DNA of 64,000 nt from Girardinichthys multiradiatus (lineage: Eukaryota; Chordata; Actinopteri; Cyprinodontiformes; Goodeidae): assembly GCF_021462225.1 (NCBI RefSeq), contig NC_061795.1, positions 3,053,001-3,117,000 of the forward strand, in the 5' to 3' direction. Under the pieces are notes generated by a model. It saw only the letters and a program-made list of their open reading frames with translations. It was not told the DNA's origin and searched no databases. Of this stretch, positions 34,025-47,412 are shown piece after piece. The position numbers and the translations under genes are program-made. Positions within the stretch are counted from its first letter, which is position 1, and every line of letters starts with the position of its first letter.

Positions 34025-35285
34025 TTACACATCTGTATCAAGTGGGGGAGGGAAGTCGAGACACGGTGACAGCGAGTCCTGACTGTGCGTGGAGCTAATC
34101 CCAGTGTCTGAGTCTGTGTCTGTAACGTCTGCAGGGGACAGGCTGGGTTTGAGTTTTACTGTCCGGGTCGGGCTGTTCTGAGCCTCGTTTATTAAAAGGA
34201 CAAGGCTGGGCTTCTTTTCCTCCATGCTGTCCATTATTTGGAGAGAGTTAAGCTGAGCAGCCAACTGCCAACATTCCTGGTCCTTGGCCATGAGCGAACT
34301 GTCCATATACATTAGCTGCTTGTCTATGTCTGCAACTTGGTTCTGCAGATTCACTCCACTGAAGAGGCTGTGGTTCAGTTCACCTTGTAGCCTCTCAAGT
34401 TCTGCTTTGTAGAAGGATTCGTCAGTTTCGTAGGAGGACTGAGCAGCGGCTCCTTTCTCTTTGTGTTCCTCTTCTGGAACCGAAGGGTTGCTGAACTTCC
34501 TCAACTCAGCGTCAATTTCCTGGGAAAGCTGGATTATGAAATCCTCATGCCGCTGAACCTGCATTTCCAGTTGCTTGATGCCGTTGCAAGTGTAAATGTA
34601 TTTCTGCAGCTGCTCCTCACTGTTTGCTGCCAAACCCAAGCCACAAGCCTGATCCAGTAAACTTTCAGAGTCATCTTCCCGCTGTGCTTGGTTCTGAAAC
34701 TGCTCAATCTCCAAATCTAGCTCCCTCGTCCGATGTATCTGTTCTCTGATTGTGAGGTCCTGATTTAGAATAAGCTGCACCATCCGTTCGATCTCTTCAG
34801 TGCCAGGGGAGCTCTTGTTTTCCTTGTGAAGTTGCTCAAGCTTCCGGAAAGCTTTTCTCACCATGCGCTTTTGCTTGTCTACCGGCAGAGGCTGAGCATA
34901 CTGAGGGCAACCAAGGTCCCATCGTTTTGGCCTGGCTCCCTTACACTTTCCCCCCTTCTTAGCTGTCTGGGGCACAAAATCACATGTTTTCACTAAAAGA
35001 AACTGGATAAAGGGTCTTTCATCACCCCAAGCATACCAAAGTCTTAGGATTCTGGTGAGAGGTGGCAAGGCCCGTTCAAACCCTCTCCAGCGCTCGACGA
35101 GACAGAAGTCTTTGGGTTCCCCATCCAGCAGCCTTTTGCTCTCTGGAAGAGACTTGTGGTCCTCCAGTAATGCCTGAACCATATCTGTACATGTTGTGTG
35201 CTTGGTTACTCCACAGACGACCTTCTCTTCATTGCAGACGGTAATTTGAATCTCCTTCCCAACCACAGGATCAGCATGTTTTGTC
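34025..35285 (-). CDS. RASSF9: RASSF9 coding exon 2 (residues 16-435)
   Basis: Ras association domain family member 9, an N-terminal RASSF protein; the mammalian protein is linked to recycling endosomes and binds PAM. This exon encodes nearly the whole protein. The RA domain spans about residues 24-122 (VVCGVTKHTTCTDMVQALLE, then LPPLTRILRLWYAWGDERP). Basic PVDKQKRMVRKAFRKL follows. Coiled-coil segments lie around 160-300 and 325-390, and the tail TDTDSDTGISSTHSQDS is near identical to the mammalian end. The exon starts at 35285 after CTCATTCAG, and the first base completes an arginine codon (phase 2) begun in the exon at 48663. Total 435 residues, the human length. The open frame continues upstream to 35425 but that part is intron, encoding repeated SL from the GA microsatellite. 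Confidence 0.96.
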
Positions 35286-35288
35286 CTG

Positions 35289-35291
<3 letters not shown>

Positions 35292-35323
<32 letters not shown>
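35292..35323 (-). repeat. GA/CT microsatellite in the splice-acceptor tract
   Basis: On the minus strand a run of CT dinucleotides lies 4-7 bp before the RASSF9 acceptor AG and acts as its polypyrimidine tract. Confidence 0.95.
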
Positions 35324-35328
<5 letters not shown>

Positions 35329-36746
35329 CGTTTACAATTGTGGATTTGGAAGTCTTAGTTCTTTGCATCCACTCTCGCCTGGTGTAGTTCTTGCTAAATC
35401 CTTCTTTTGTAGCAGCGTTTAACAATAGTCTTTGTTATCTACTTTTGCATGACATTTATACAAATATCAGACTCCACTGTGTCGAGCATTCATAAAGTCC
35501 TTTCAAAATTGTTTATATAAGTTGAACCTATTTGAAAATGCGGTTCTAAATTATTCTCACTGCAAGACCTGTGTACACACTGAAAGACCCATTGTGTTGC
35601 CAGGCTTGGTAAGAGGTTAAAATGCAAAGACATTTGTCTATTATATAGGGGAGTCATTTGTTATCAATATTTATAAAAATGTATTTCCTCTGGTACATAA
35701 GCCCTCTGTTACAATCCATGGATTTCAAGTTAATGGTTGGATACTGCAGGGTTTTCATGCTTTGTTGTTTTTCACATGACTATGTTTGCTCTGCAATCAT
35801 CCAGTGTGTCTAAGGGATTCAGATGTACAAAATGGACAATATATGTCTTGAACAAGCATTATTTTATCATCACAACAACAAAATTACCAATAAAATATGC
35901 CAAAATGCATACCAGAAAGAACCATTAGCAGAAAGATGCATGCATTGCAAACCTGCCAACAGGTAATTCCCACCCACAAGATTTATTTCTATTAGTCCAC
36001 TGGACAGAGAGTTAAGTCATAACATTTTTTGTAAGCTTCAGTGTGATCATTACAAGAAATCCCCATCACTAACCTCCCAAAATGAGCAAGGCACTGAGGT
36101 CAGTAGGTAAATAAACAATTAAAATCCTTGTTATCAAATAGTAAAATTATTTTAATATAAATATTCTTTTTCATTAATTTTTCAAGGGTTTATGCCTCTA
36201 GAAATCTAACATGACCCCAACATACAGTCAGGCTAAAGGGTGCACTCCCAGTTTTCAAATTTAGACACTCAGAGACACACATTTCAAGTTGTAAAAAAGA
36301 TCTTCCAAGGCAGATTCAGAAAGCAGTTAGGTGAAACAAATCTTCGAAACATGACATGATACTAAAAGCAGACACTGAGAGGAACAAGTGCTCAGAGTTG
36401 TATTGAGAATACGTGACTCAACGTGACTCAACATCTCATGACATTAAAACACTATATTTCTCATCAAAGTGAAATTGATTTCTAAGTGTCTTATTTTGAA
36501 GTTAAAAAGGAAGTAGAACTTGATTTGTAATGTGCTAAAGTAGTCAATAAATAAAGAATTCTTGTCAGGCTAGCCAACTGTTAGCATGGTTAGCTGCTAA
36601 CAACACCAATGTCTGCATCTGCTTCAGAACTTTCTATCTGTGATAAACTAAAAGGGTATTTTAAAGTTTTTAATGAGTCTGTATTGCTATTGATAATCTC
36701 CTTTTCAAAATCTAACATACATTGACTGGTCAGACCTGGACTTGGG

Positions 36747-37430
36747 CCCTGTCCCTATACCCACACTACAGCCTACGCCCCTCTATGAAGTGTCTTTGCA
36801 TGCACTTGTACTTTGTTGAAGTACACAGGTTACAACCTGCAAAATTGGAGAATTCGGACAGTAGGGGTTACGTCATCGACTTGCACCTCTGCACCGTAAC
36901 TGCAACACCAAAAAGGGCAGGAACCAGCGCTGTTTTCACAGACTTGCTGCTAAAAAAAACTATTTAAAACTGCAACAAGCAATTGTTTTGAGGAGAAGAA
37001 AGTGCAGGAAGCGAAGGAGGCTTATACACCAGACTCTCACCGCGCCAGTGTTTGTTTGAAAGGTAACTTCAGTGGCCTAATGACTGCCCAGACTCACTCT
37101 GAACCCAGTGGTTTCTTACAATGTTGAGCCTGGAAAACCAGTAAAAAAAATTATTTTTCGGCTTGCTGTCTAAAGTTTACACAGTTCTTATTATTCTGAT
37201 TTGATGGTTGATTACATTGACGGTTTTGATTGGTTTTTGCTCAGAACGTCATCTGCAGCAGTGAATTGTGGGTAATAGATGCGGGCTTCGCCGAAGTGCG
37301 GATTGAGGACACAAAGGGGGCGGGGCTAAGGACCACTCTGGAGAATTGGGACACACTACGCACTCGAACCCATCAACAGGAACGCGCAATTCAGGGTCAC
37401 AAGGGTGGAAGTGCGAGTATTGGGTCAGGG
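36747..37430. mobile_element. Non-autonomous DNA transposon in the RASSF9 intron
   Basis: The left end CCCTGTCCCTATACCCACACT and the right end in reverse complement, CCCTGACCCAATACTCGCACT, match at 17 of 21 positions. The 684-bp interior carries no transposase. No clear target duplication, so the superfamily is open. Confidence 0.65.
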
Positions 37431-38040
37431 CATTGGTAATTTTACATTAAACGATATTCTACTTTTGAAAACACAAAAACTTTAAATGAGATAAGCATAA
37501 AAACTACAATATAGGCACAAGTCCAACCTGGACTGAAAAATTCTACATCCCTGATGTGGGGATTTTGGGGCTCTGTTTACACTGCACACTATTTGCCAAC
37601 TTGTCATGCATATCTCCTTTTCTGAATAGAAATAGACATAGAAAAACAAAAAATGACGAACCAAGTTTAAAAAAAAAAATCAGACATAGGTCATTTTCAT
37701 TTGTGACCTAGGCTGAATTGGAAATGTATCCGGCAATTTTCAAAGCAAAGTCTGTCTCTTTTAAAATACAAATCTTGCCACAAGAGCATTAATGGAAATG
37801 GCCACAATTTTACCAGAAATGACACACATGCTGACATGTATTCCATCTATATTTGCTTCCTGGAACACAGTGTGCCAAGTGTGACATAATGTCTTCAGAG
37901 CATGCAGGTCAATTCAGAGCTGTAGACTGTTCACAGTGGATTCTAAAGACCACTGCATTGAAATTATTATATGCACAACCGGGCAAAGGTACTGATTCTA
38001 AGCAAGAAAATAAAAAAAAGCCTTAAGACTTGCAATGTAG

Positions 38041-38390
38041 GATGCTAAGTGGCACAGTTGCCTTACAGCAAAAAGGTACCAGGTTCTAATCTCTGCCTGG
38101 GGTCTTTCTATATTGAGTTTGCATGTTCTCCCTGTGCATACACGGTTCCCACCAGGTACACTAGCTTCCTCCTGCATTCCAATGCAGACTGTTAGGTTAA
38201 TTGATCTCTTTAAATTAGGTATGAGCCTGTGCGTGCATGGGTCACTTATATGTCTCTGTGTTGCCCTGTAATGAACTGGTGACCTGTCCAGGGTATACCC
38301 TGCCTATTGCCTGGTCACTACTGGAGAAAGGCACACCCCCAAAACCACGCATGTATAAGCAGGTACATACAATGGATGGATGGACATATA
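38041..38390 (+). repeat. tRNA-like SINE-type repeat, decayed
   Basis: GTTCTAATCTC near 38092 resembles a polymerase III B box. It is followed by TTTGCATGTTCTCCCTGTGC and GTGACCTGTCCAGGGTATAC, the order of a common teleost repeat, and ends in ATGGATGGATGG. A 3' fragment of the same repeat is at 28010-28130. Confidence 0.6.
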
Positions 38391-39469
38391 GTGTAAACTT
38401 AGCTTTTTGCTAACCTAATGTCATGTTCTTCTTGTAAGCTGAATGTATTGTTATACCCACAGTTTATACAGCAAAGCAGTATTTCACAGCAAGAACAGTA
38501 CACTACATTACATAAAAACCCTTGTCTAAAAAAATGCATGAGTTTCCTAAAGCTGTGTAAAAATAATGTAACTGTGAGTGACATACAAATACCTGACCAT
38601 TTCACCCCCTTGACTAGATCCTACTTTGATGCTGGTTCATTGGGCCAGTGAGCATAAAACTAGATTCAGTCATTTTGTGCTCCCTTGCTTGATTCTATTA
38701 GCCTGTTACTCATCGTCTTACTCATCAGAGATGATCATTTAATGCTTTGGTTCTGAGCTATTTAACCTCAAGGCTATCATTAGATTTTTTTGTCTGCACC
38801 ATAAAACTTGTTCAAAAATTTACCATTGATGGGCTGATGATGTTCATTTCTTACAAGCCTAATGGAGCACCGGTAATATCCCAGACCTAATATCCACTCA
38901 TTAAATGATATGCAGACAGTCACAAGTAATCAGTAGATAACCATAGCCAAACATTCAATCTGATTTTAAGATAAAGAAAGATGAATCATGTTCTGAAATT
39001 GATGTGATTTATTGTTTTAAGTCTGTAATCAACTGCCAAGTTCCTGTCTCTGGAATACTTTTTAAGCAAATGCCCCTGAAAGCAAAATAATAAATGATTC
39101 ATAATAATTATTTAATAGCAGTCTCAATGAAACCAAAGAAAGATAATCTGAATAATATGAACTCCTATACTGAACCTATGGCTGATCCTGCAGTGTGAAG
39201 AAATACTGTGTTGTAGTTTGGCAAACTGACATATAACATTTTTATAACATTTAGTTTGGAGAAAAAAAGCTTATTTACATTTTGAAAAATTACATTGAAT
39301 AGGCTTCAGGTTGACAGTCAAATGACATACTGTATGTGTCCTTTGCATACACTAAATGCGCTAAATTGGAATATTACCTTATCTGGGTGATTGCTGTAAA
39401 GTGGAAGGAAAATCTGAAATGTGAGTAATACATTTGTGTTCAGTACTCCTGTACGTGGTAGAAACCCTT

Positions 39470-39965
39470 TTGCTGAAATTTCAGTTTTCACAGTACGTCT
39501 CTATCAGTATTACACATCAAGGGACTAAAATTTTTACCCAACCTTTAACCAGTTTTCTCCCACTATGGTTCAGCAACCATCTTCCCAACAACTCTGACCA
39601 GCATCCCTGTCCCTTCTAAAGAACACAACCACATCATGTTCCTGCCACCACCATGTTTTACAGTGGAAATGGTGTAATTAGGGTCAACATACAGTGTTAG
39701 TGTTCCACCACACACAGCCTTTTACATTTGAGCCAAAAAGTTCAGTTATGGTCCAATCTGACCAAAGCCTCTCTAGCAGAACAGCTGGATTTATACTGAG
39801 ATTTAGTCGTACACAGATACGCGCAACATTTATGATTCTCTTTTTCTTTTTAGAACTTTCCTTTCAGTCATTTTCCAAAAAAATACCCTGACGTTTGTGA
39901 TTGCTAAATGGGAAAATGTGAAGAAATTCAGTGCTTATGAATACTTTTGCAAAGCTCTATAGCTC
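39470..39965 (-). mobile_element. Decayed Tc1-like element (3800-4440 family)
   Basis: Read on the minus strand. ACTCTGACCAGCATCCCTGT, CACCACCATGTTTTACAGTG and CCACACACAGCCTTTTACAT are decayed transposase coding sequence, and the right end TATGAATACTTTTGCAAAGC is the family terminus. Internally deleted. Confidence 0.6.
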
Positions 39966-42900
39966 TTCTGCGTTTATCTTCCTGGCTAATCTTGCTTTAC
40001 CTGATCTTATGTTAACGAATACACAGTAGAAGAAGATAAAGATAAAACAGATATCTATTGCAGCATACCTCAACAGAGGTAAAAAAGTAATTTTAGAAGG
40101 TAGGGGCCTACATGCTATCTCACATTTGATACCAGTGTTTTAGTTGCAGCACAACATGAAAACATACTTGGATTGCTGTGTAAACTCCTACTGAATCATG
40201 TCTCTGGACTGTGGCACACTCATAATTAGGGCCTAGGTAATGCTTACATAGACCTTCGAAGAAAAACAGAGATAAAATACCTGAGGACACACAAACCTAT
40301 CCCACCTCTGGCATTTCCACACATCTTGCATGACAAATGCACCCACTGTTTGTATTCTCCACAAACTGCTACTGCTGCAAAATTAAGGAAGCAGTGGTTG
40401 CAAGCAAACAGCCACACCTGTGTGGCATAACACAATCTAATAAATACAACAGGTCTGCAATTAGTAATGTGTTTGTGCTTCTTGGAGTACAAAACATTTG
40501 TTTGAAATTCAAAAATAACATGAAGGAATCAGCCTTTCAAAAGGATTTGGAGGTGAAGAGAAGCACAAGGCAAATAATCCAGCAGCTTTACCCGACATCC
40601 ACAAATAAACCGAGACACAAATGCTTTTTACAGAGCTAAACATGTGATAAAGATGTTGCTTCAGCCACTGAACAGAAAAGTGAAATACATACACTGTACA
40701 GAACATTGTGTATTTTAGTGTGGGTGAGACAAGGCCTCAGATGTGCAGGAAGAGGGTACAGCAAAGCAGGGAAACACCTGTGTTTGTCCTGGGCCACAAT
40801 CACTGACTCTCAGGCAACTTCCTGCTGCTGCAGTTTAACGACAGAAGGAGGAAAAGGAATAATAGATTTCATATCGGTCACTGCCGGCCTGTTTTCAGCA
40901 GTCTGATGTAAGGAAAGTGTTACCAAATATGAGTTATCAGCAACTGTAGTTGCTGTGGTTCTACTTTGGATAAAATGCAGCTTTTCAGAAACCAATGTGT
41001 CACATCAAATGGCATTTTGATGTGCAAATAGGAAGAAATATCTAATGTGTAAAATACCACAAGTATCAAAACATTCCTGATGATTATGAACAAAAGTAGC
41101 ACACAGAAGCACTGCTAATGCTATCAGACTTCACCCAATCTCACAGAGTGTGAGCTAGCCGGTTAACATCCTCAAGATGCACCAGCACTTTGAAAAGTAA
41201 CAGTCTAAAAACTGTTTAAATTGAATTTAAACCATTCAGTTTTCAATTGAAAGGTTTAAAAAACCCTGTTATCGTCTAGACATGGGCTGATATGAGACTC
41301 TTACAGTATGATAACCTTGAATAAAAATACCTGGGCTTTACAGAATCAGTGTTTACACAAAAAATTTAAATAAAATGATATTGCATGACATATTTGCTTT
41401 ATTTAAAACCGAAAAACAACAATTATTTCTACCGCTACACCTTTTTGCTGTTTTGCTTTTAGTAAGAGTAACACTGAAACGTCTACACTTAAAGATATTA
41501 GCTGGTTAAATATTTGGACAATGGGCAGCACTCCTTTATTTTCCACTGCATGACACTGGGTTTTTCATACTGGCATATACTGTATTTCCAAGCAGCTGAA
41601 ATTGTCTAAGTGAGGGAAGACTTTAATAGCCTTCTTTCTGCCAGCTGACCGGCAATGTGCAGCAACAGGAGCGGAAAACTCCAGTCATGTATGCAATTTT
41701 TCAGCATTGTAATGCAAAGTATGCAGAAGATTTTCTTAGTGATAAAACTCTAACTGTTTTACACCTTTAATACCATTAACCCGCCCAGGTTAATTATAGG
41801 CCGTGCATAATCATTTACTGATGTAACGGATCTGAGTTTTACCTAATAGTCTAAGTACTTTTCATCATTTACAGTGGCATATATGATAAAAGAGAGACTG
41901 TATTGGCTGCTGCAGTTTCTTGTCTGCCTGTTATGTGACATCTGAGCTGCTCCGAGCTACACACAGAGTCTAGCGTAATGACTCTAGCCATTAATTTTAT
42001 GATGTTCAAAGTAAGAGGCGAAGTTTACGAAGCAGGAGAACAACTTTATCTTTATCTTTGTTCACACAGGATTGATTGAAATAAAATAAATTAGGTTGTG
42101 TTTCTTTCAAATTTGGTGCAAGTTGAGTTAAATCATGACATTTGCCAGGTACTGTAAGAATACTGTAAGAATCTCATGTTAGGCCATGAGAGCTGTCGAA
42201 GTTTTGAAGCATCTGCATTATCTCAGGATAAACTATTAAAGTGAGAGGTATTCAGTACAGAAATTCCCAACATTCGAAATGGGAATTAGTGGTGCAGTAA
42301 CACACTAGTTCAGTTACAAGTTACTCTTTAAACTGAGTTGATAGGTTGTTTCTGTTACATATTCACGTTTTTCCTGCATAAATAGCCAGGGGGGCTTCTG
42401 CCTTAGGAAAAGTGCCATCTACTGTGACTGATAGGGTCCACAGGCAAGAATATTCCAAAGCTACAACTCATAAACTCTCATAAACTCTCATCTAAACACT
42501 CATAAGTCTGTCATGAGCTGTTTACTTGATTAATGTAGTAACACAGAAAAAAGTTGTTTTTTGTCACTGCTGGCGCAGTGTAGAAAATATTGGAACGCTG
42601 TTGAGGACCTGGTTAAAAAAAACCAACAATTACATTTAAAATTCAATTGCACTGGTGCTTTAAGACTTAGGATGAATCATCCCCAAATTATGAAAGTTAT
42701 TCTTAAAGAAAATGTTGCATGAGACCAAACATTTTGATAAATCTGTAAGGAGTCTTTAGGAATGCAAAGACCCTCACCACTCCTTGCCAGAATATACACA
42801 AGCAGTGGAATGCATCATTGGGCTGATTGCATCACGAATAATGCTATAAGGGCTCACACTTTTTGTGCCATTTTGGATGCGGTTCTAGATACAGAGAGTC

Positions 42901-45139
42901 AAGGTGCCTTCATTGGTTAACACTTCAGCTTGATAAAAGAAGAATCTCACAGGAATGTTGAAACAAACTAAGGAAATATATAGTATGTAGAACTAGACCG
43001 CAGGATGTAAGAAACTCCGTTACCATTTGCCCATCCATCTACAACAAGGACAGATGGTGACTGGTTGATGACACAGGACAGGTTAGAGCTCAACATTTCA
43101 CACTCGAGTGAAGGCAAGAAACTCAAGCCCAGCTTGACCTCAGGTTGAACTTGGGAGCTCAGATACACAGGTAGACATCAAACATGTGGGAGGAAACCAC
43201 TTCTAAATTATAGGAATTCCTGGTCCAGGTTGTGTGGAAGGATTAACTTGCAGCTCCACTGTGGTGGCATAGTGCTGCCAATCATAACACTCATAATAAC
43301 AACTCTGTAATTCCTTGTTATGTCATCCTTTTGCAAACTACAAGTTAGCACAGAGGACTAGATGCAGGTGGTTTTAACAGATCATATCAAATGATAGAAT
43401 TTACAACCTTCCACTTTCTCTGCACGTCATCTTAGATTAGAAAACATGAGATAATGCAGCAATGGCAATGAAACTCTGGTGTCTGGTAGAGTCTACACTA
43501 CTGTTATGAGAACCAGACATTGAGTATAAGCACTTTAAGCTTTATCTATGTTTATGGCACTTATTTTGAAATAAGACAAAGTACATCTCCTTCTTAGGCT
43601 AGCTGAAAACAGTTCTGTTAGCAACGCTGGTCTTACTCAACTGCTCTTACTCTGCTTATTTAGTCTCCCTCCTGTGTCTTGTTCCACTGATCACCTCTAC
43701 TCAGCTTATTATCCTCCCTAGTTCATCCAGTCTCTGCAGATAAACATAATTACTTAAATCATTCTTAATTCACACTAGCACATTGCCAATTTAGTATTTT
43801 GCACCGTTTCTGAACACATGAAACAAGCTAGGACAGCCCATAGGCAAAAATTGCAAATTACTATATGGAAACCTTTCCTGCAGTGTGCTAGCAACACTAA
43901 ATCAGATGAAGGGAGGACAGATGGATAGATATATAATATTCAAAGGCACATGGGCAAATGTATCATGTAACATCCCATTTCCTTAAAACATGACTATCCT
44001 AATATAAAATACATGTTTTGGTGTCATTTAGATTACCCAAGGGTGGTTAGAAACATTCAAATTAAGCATGTTTGAAATTTATGTCAGCACTTTTTAACAG
44101 TTTACTGTTTGGAACATAGAAATCCAAAACATATTTTTGTTAAAAGATGTGTAAATCAAGACCTAAAATGTATATTAAGTCCTTCTTGGTAACAACTGTT
44201 AAAGAGTACAGAGGCTGTACATTTATTTACCTCATAGTGGATCTACATCTTTGCGGACATTGAAGCTGTGTGGTTGCAGACATCATTATCTTCCGTGATA
44301 GCCAGATATATAGATTATCTTTAGGGTTATCTGAAAAGTCAGTAGTAACATATGTTATGCTTCCAACGGCTGATTATGGTGCTGGACAGAAAGCTAAAAG
44401 ATCAATAAAGATATTGAACTTCCTTCTTTGGTGGAGGTGAATGTTTGTTACAAATGTCAACCTGTAATAGGAGCCAGTTTGTTCAAACCTACAAATGCCA
44501 ATTTCATTATATCAGAGGAGAAGAACTCAAAGAAACATTAAGTTTGTAAACAGTCATCCTACATAGACAATAGACTGGGTGTTTGATTCAATAAAAAGGT
44601 GATTTATCCCCTTGGTGTTTGAATATTTAAACCATCAGGTTAATAGAATGGCAACTTTAATAAATGTATTTACTACTGTAATCAGTTGAAGGAATTATGG
44701 AAGTCTTATGTGGGACCTGCTGAACAACATTATGAAACTTGATCTTCATACAGTAAACGTTAAGAAGACTAGACCATTAAACAACCAAAGCAAAAATCTT
44801 TCATTGGCCTTTCCTGAATCAATCAAAGCATATTGGTCAGTTTGCTTCTTTTTATTGAGTTATGTAGAAAGGTTAAATGAGGAACATTAGTGGTCCCTCC
44901 ATAACAAAAATGGATATCTTTAAAGGAACCACACAGATCTTATAAAATAGAGCTCTTATTTCCTGGCAAAGATGTGTAAAAAGTGAAAAGTTGATATTAA
45001 ACCATCCTGACCAAGATTCTTGTTAAGGTTTGTGGCTTATAATGATTCATTTTATATATTCCATTTTCCCTTGTTGGACTATTACAAAACATATAATTAA
45101 AAAAACATTTAACCACAATCTGTGGTGCCCCTGCACCAA

Positions 45140-45490
45140 AAGCAATAGCTTTAAGCTCAACTGAAATTTCCAGCTATGCACATGGATGAGTCAAATGCCT
45201 TCTGGAGAAAGGTTTTAGGGTCAGGTGAGACAAAGACTGGGCCAATGCGATGAGACTTTCAGATCCAATAAAACTGTAACAACTGCAAAGAATGGTAGTG
45301 GTAGCATCATGCTGGGGATCTGTTTCTCTGTCATTGGAACTGGAGAATAGACCCAGAATGGATTGGAATAATAAAGCTGGACTACCTCCAAGTTTTTCTA
45401 TTGCCCTTAAAGTCAACAGCTATATGGTTAAAGCTTTTTTTCCCTCGAGTGAGGCACATACAAGCAAAAATGAACTAAGGTGTGTTTATT
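45140..45490 (+). pseudogene. Decayed Tc1-like transposase fragment
   Basis: AATGGTAGTGGTAGCATCAT followed by GCTGGGGATCTG corresponds to the catalytic middle of a Tc1-like transposase in plus orientation. Many stops. Confidence 0.55.
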
Positions 45491-47292
45491 TTTAGCCTGT
45501 TAGGATTCAATGGATCCTGTGTGGATGAGAGAAAACAAACACAGTGCACCCAAGTTTTGCTTTTTAAAACTTTACTACAGCTTTACTACATCATTCCCCC
45601 ATGGAAAAAAAAACAAAACTTAACTAAAATTATATGACACTCGTGCCAAAGGTGAATGTATGTATACTTCTGAATCAAGTAATTTAGGGTTTGTTAAATT
45701 AATGTGAATAATGAAAGAAAACAGAGACAAAAAACAGGAGAGGAACAACCAAATGCTGGACAGAAGGCACTTCCTGCCGCTCTTATCTGAGAAAGAATGA
45801 CGGATCATTGAGGAAATAACATCACGTCTCTATCTTGATGTGTCGATCTCTGTGATGAGTCCCTCTATGATAGGCATCTGTGAGCAGAGACACAACACAA
45901 ACCTTCTCCGCTGCTCTTCCTTTCCTCTGTGAGCAAACTGCTCTCCCCCTCATCGCATCTGTGAGTCACCAAATTAGGTTTTTCCTTGCACAAAAGATAA
46001 ATGGCTTCTCTTGTTCCTTCCAGTGCAAATGCCTTCTTTTTATCTGTTTGCTTCTGTCAGCTAATTTGTTAATACTGAGCTATTTCAACAGCTAATTGGC
46101 CTTGTTCACAGTGCTGAGAAGCTGCAACTGTTAGGGGTCAAGGGTACTTTTTGGCCACATTGGGTGGCAAACACCTCTTCTCAAAACCTTGAGGACATCA
46201 AAATGTGTAGTTCATGCATATGTTACTGTCTGGCAACCATTTCCGAGGAAGTTGTCTACTTAACGCCAAAGACTCTCCGATCAGCTACTAGCATGCTGAA
46301 AGGATTTAAGCCAACGCTGTCAGCTGACAAGCTCATCCGAATGCTGCATTTCATCCTCTGGCAGGTTTCAGTGTTTCACTGCTCAGCTCAGCATCTCAGT
46401 GCGAGTTTGAGCCAGTCTCTGTAATCAACCATCTGACATATCTAAAGATCTACACGCTTCACATAATTATAGGTGCTACGATGGTAATTACTGAGCAAAT
46501 CACACACTCCCACTCAGGTAGGCGATAGAAACACCAACAAAAGACTACGACCACAGACGACTTCAGTCTAACTGTCTGAAGTCATCAAAGATTGTGCATA
46601 GCTTGAGGAGATATAAACCCAAATCCAGTCTGGTGGTGGAGCCACTGTCAAAGAGTTTAACAGTAATTGAACATAATAGCCTGGTTTATATCTAAAATCA
46701 AACCAAGTCTTTTTTTTTATGCTGACAGGGGGAAAATAACATTTTTGATAAGTAGAGCTAAGGAAAAAAAATACTCCTCTCTTGATCCTGGTCTTGCCAG
46801 AACAGATCCTGTAAGACATTAGATCGTGACCCACACACAGAAAATCTGCTGGATTATTTCTTTAGCCTAAATGCTGAGTTTCTGCTTTTGGGACATTGGG
46901 TCAAAAATTGTGACCGAGGTAAGTGGGATCACAAAGAGACTGGAAGAGGAGTCATAGTTCTTCATGGACCACCATTTTGAATTATACATCAACCAGACTT
47001 TGAGGACCCTCTTTCACAGGATTACATGAGAAATGGTAAAATGATAAAACAATGCTGTACAATAATGTGAATGTCAGTTGATCGTGTTAATGACTTTAGT
47101 TCACACTAGTTAGCTAACATTAGCTTATGACCTGCTAAGTAATTAGCACATATAAGTGGTATTTATTCTCAGCGTTCACACTTAGCCAAAGTATCGTCTC
47201 AAAGGCAATAAGGAAATATTTAAAATGCTAATATATATTTGTTTTATGTTTTTTGCAGCACAATTGATATTTTTGTCAATTGCTATGACAGT

Positions 47293-47412
47293 AAACAGAC
47301 AGGAAAGGGGTGGAGACAAGGGGAAGACATGCAGAAAAGGTCGCCTGGGCTGGGAGTTGAACCCGTGACAGCTGCATCGAGGGCTGAAGCCTATGAATAA
47401 GGGTCGTGCGTA
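47293..47412 (-). repeat. tRNA-derived SINE-like fragment
   Basis: GGGAGTTGAACCCGTGACAG, in reverse complement, contains GGTTCAACTC, close to a polymerase III B box. Surrounding words (GGGAAGACATGCAG, ATAAGGGTCGTGCG) match a repeat common in fish. Confidence 0.45.

Noticed and set aside
35286..35425. N-terminal extension of the RASSF9 open frame
   Set aside because: Contains a splice acceptor at 35286 and a CT-repeat translation; the conserved N-terminus is in the 48663-48709 exon.
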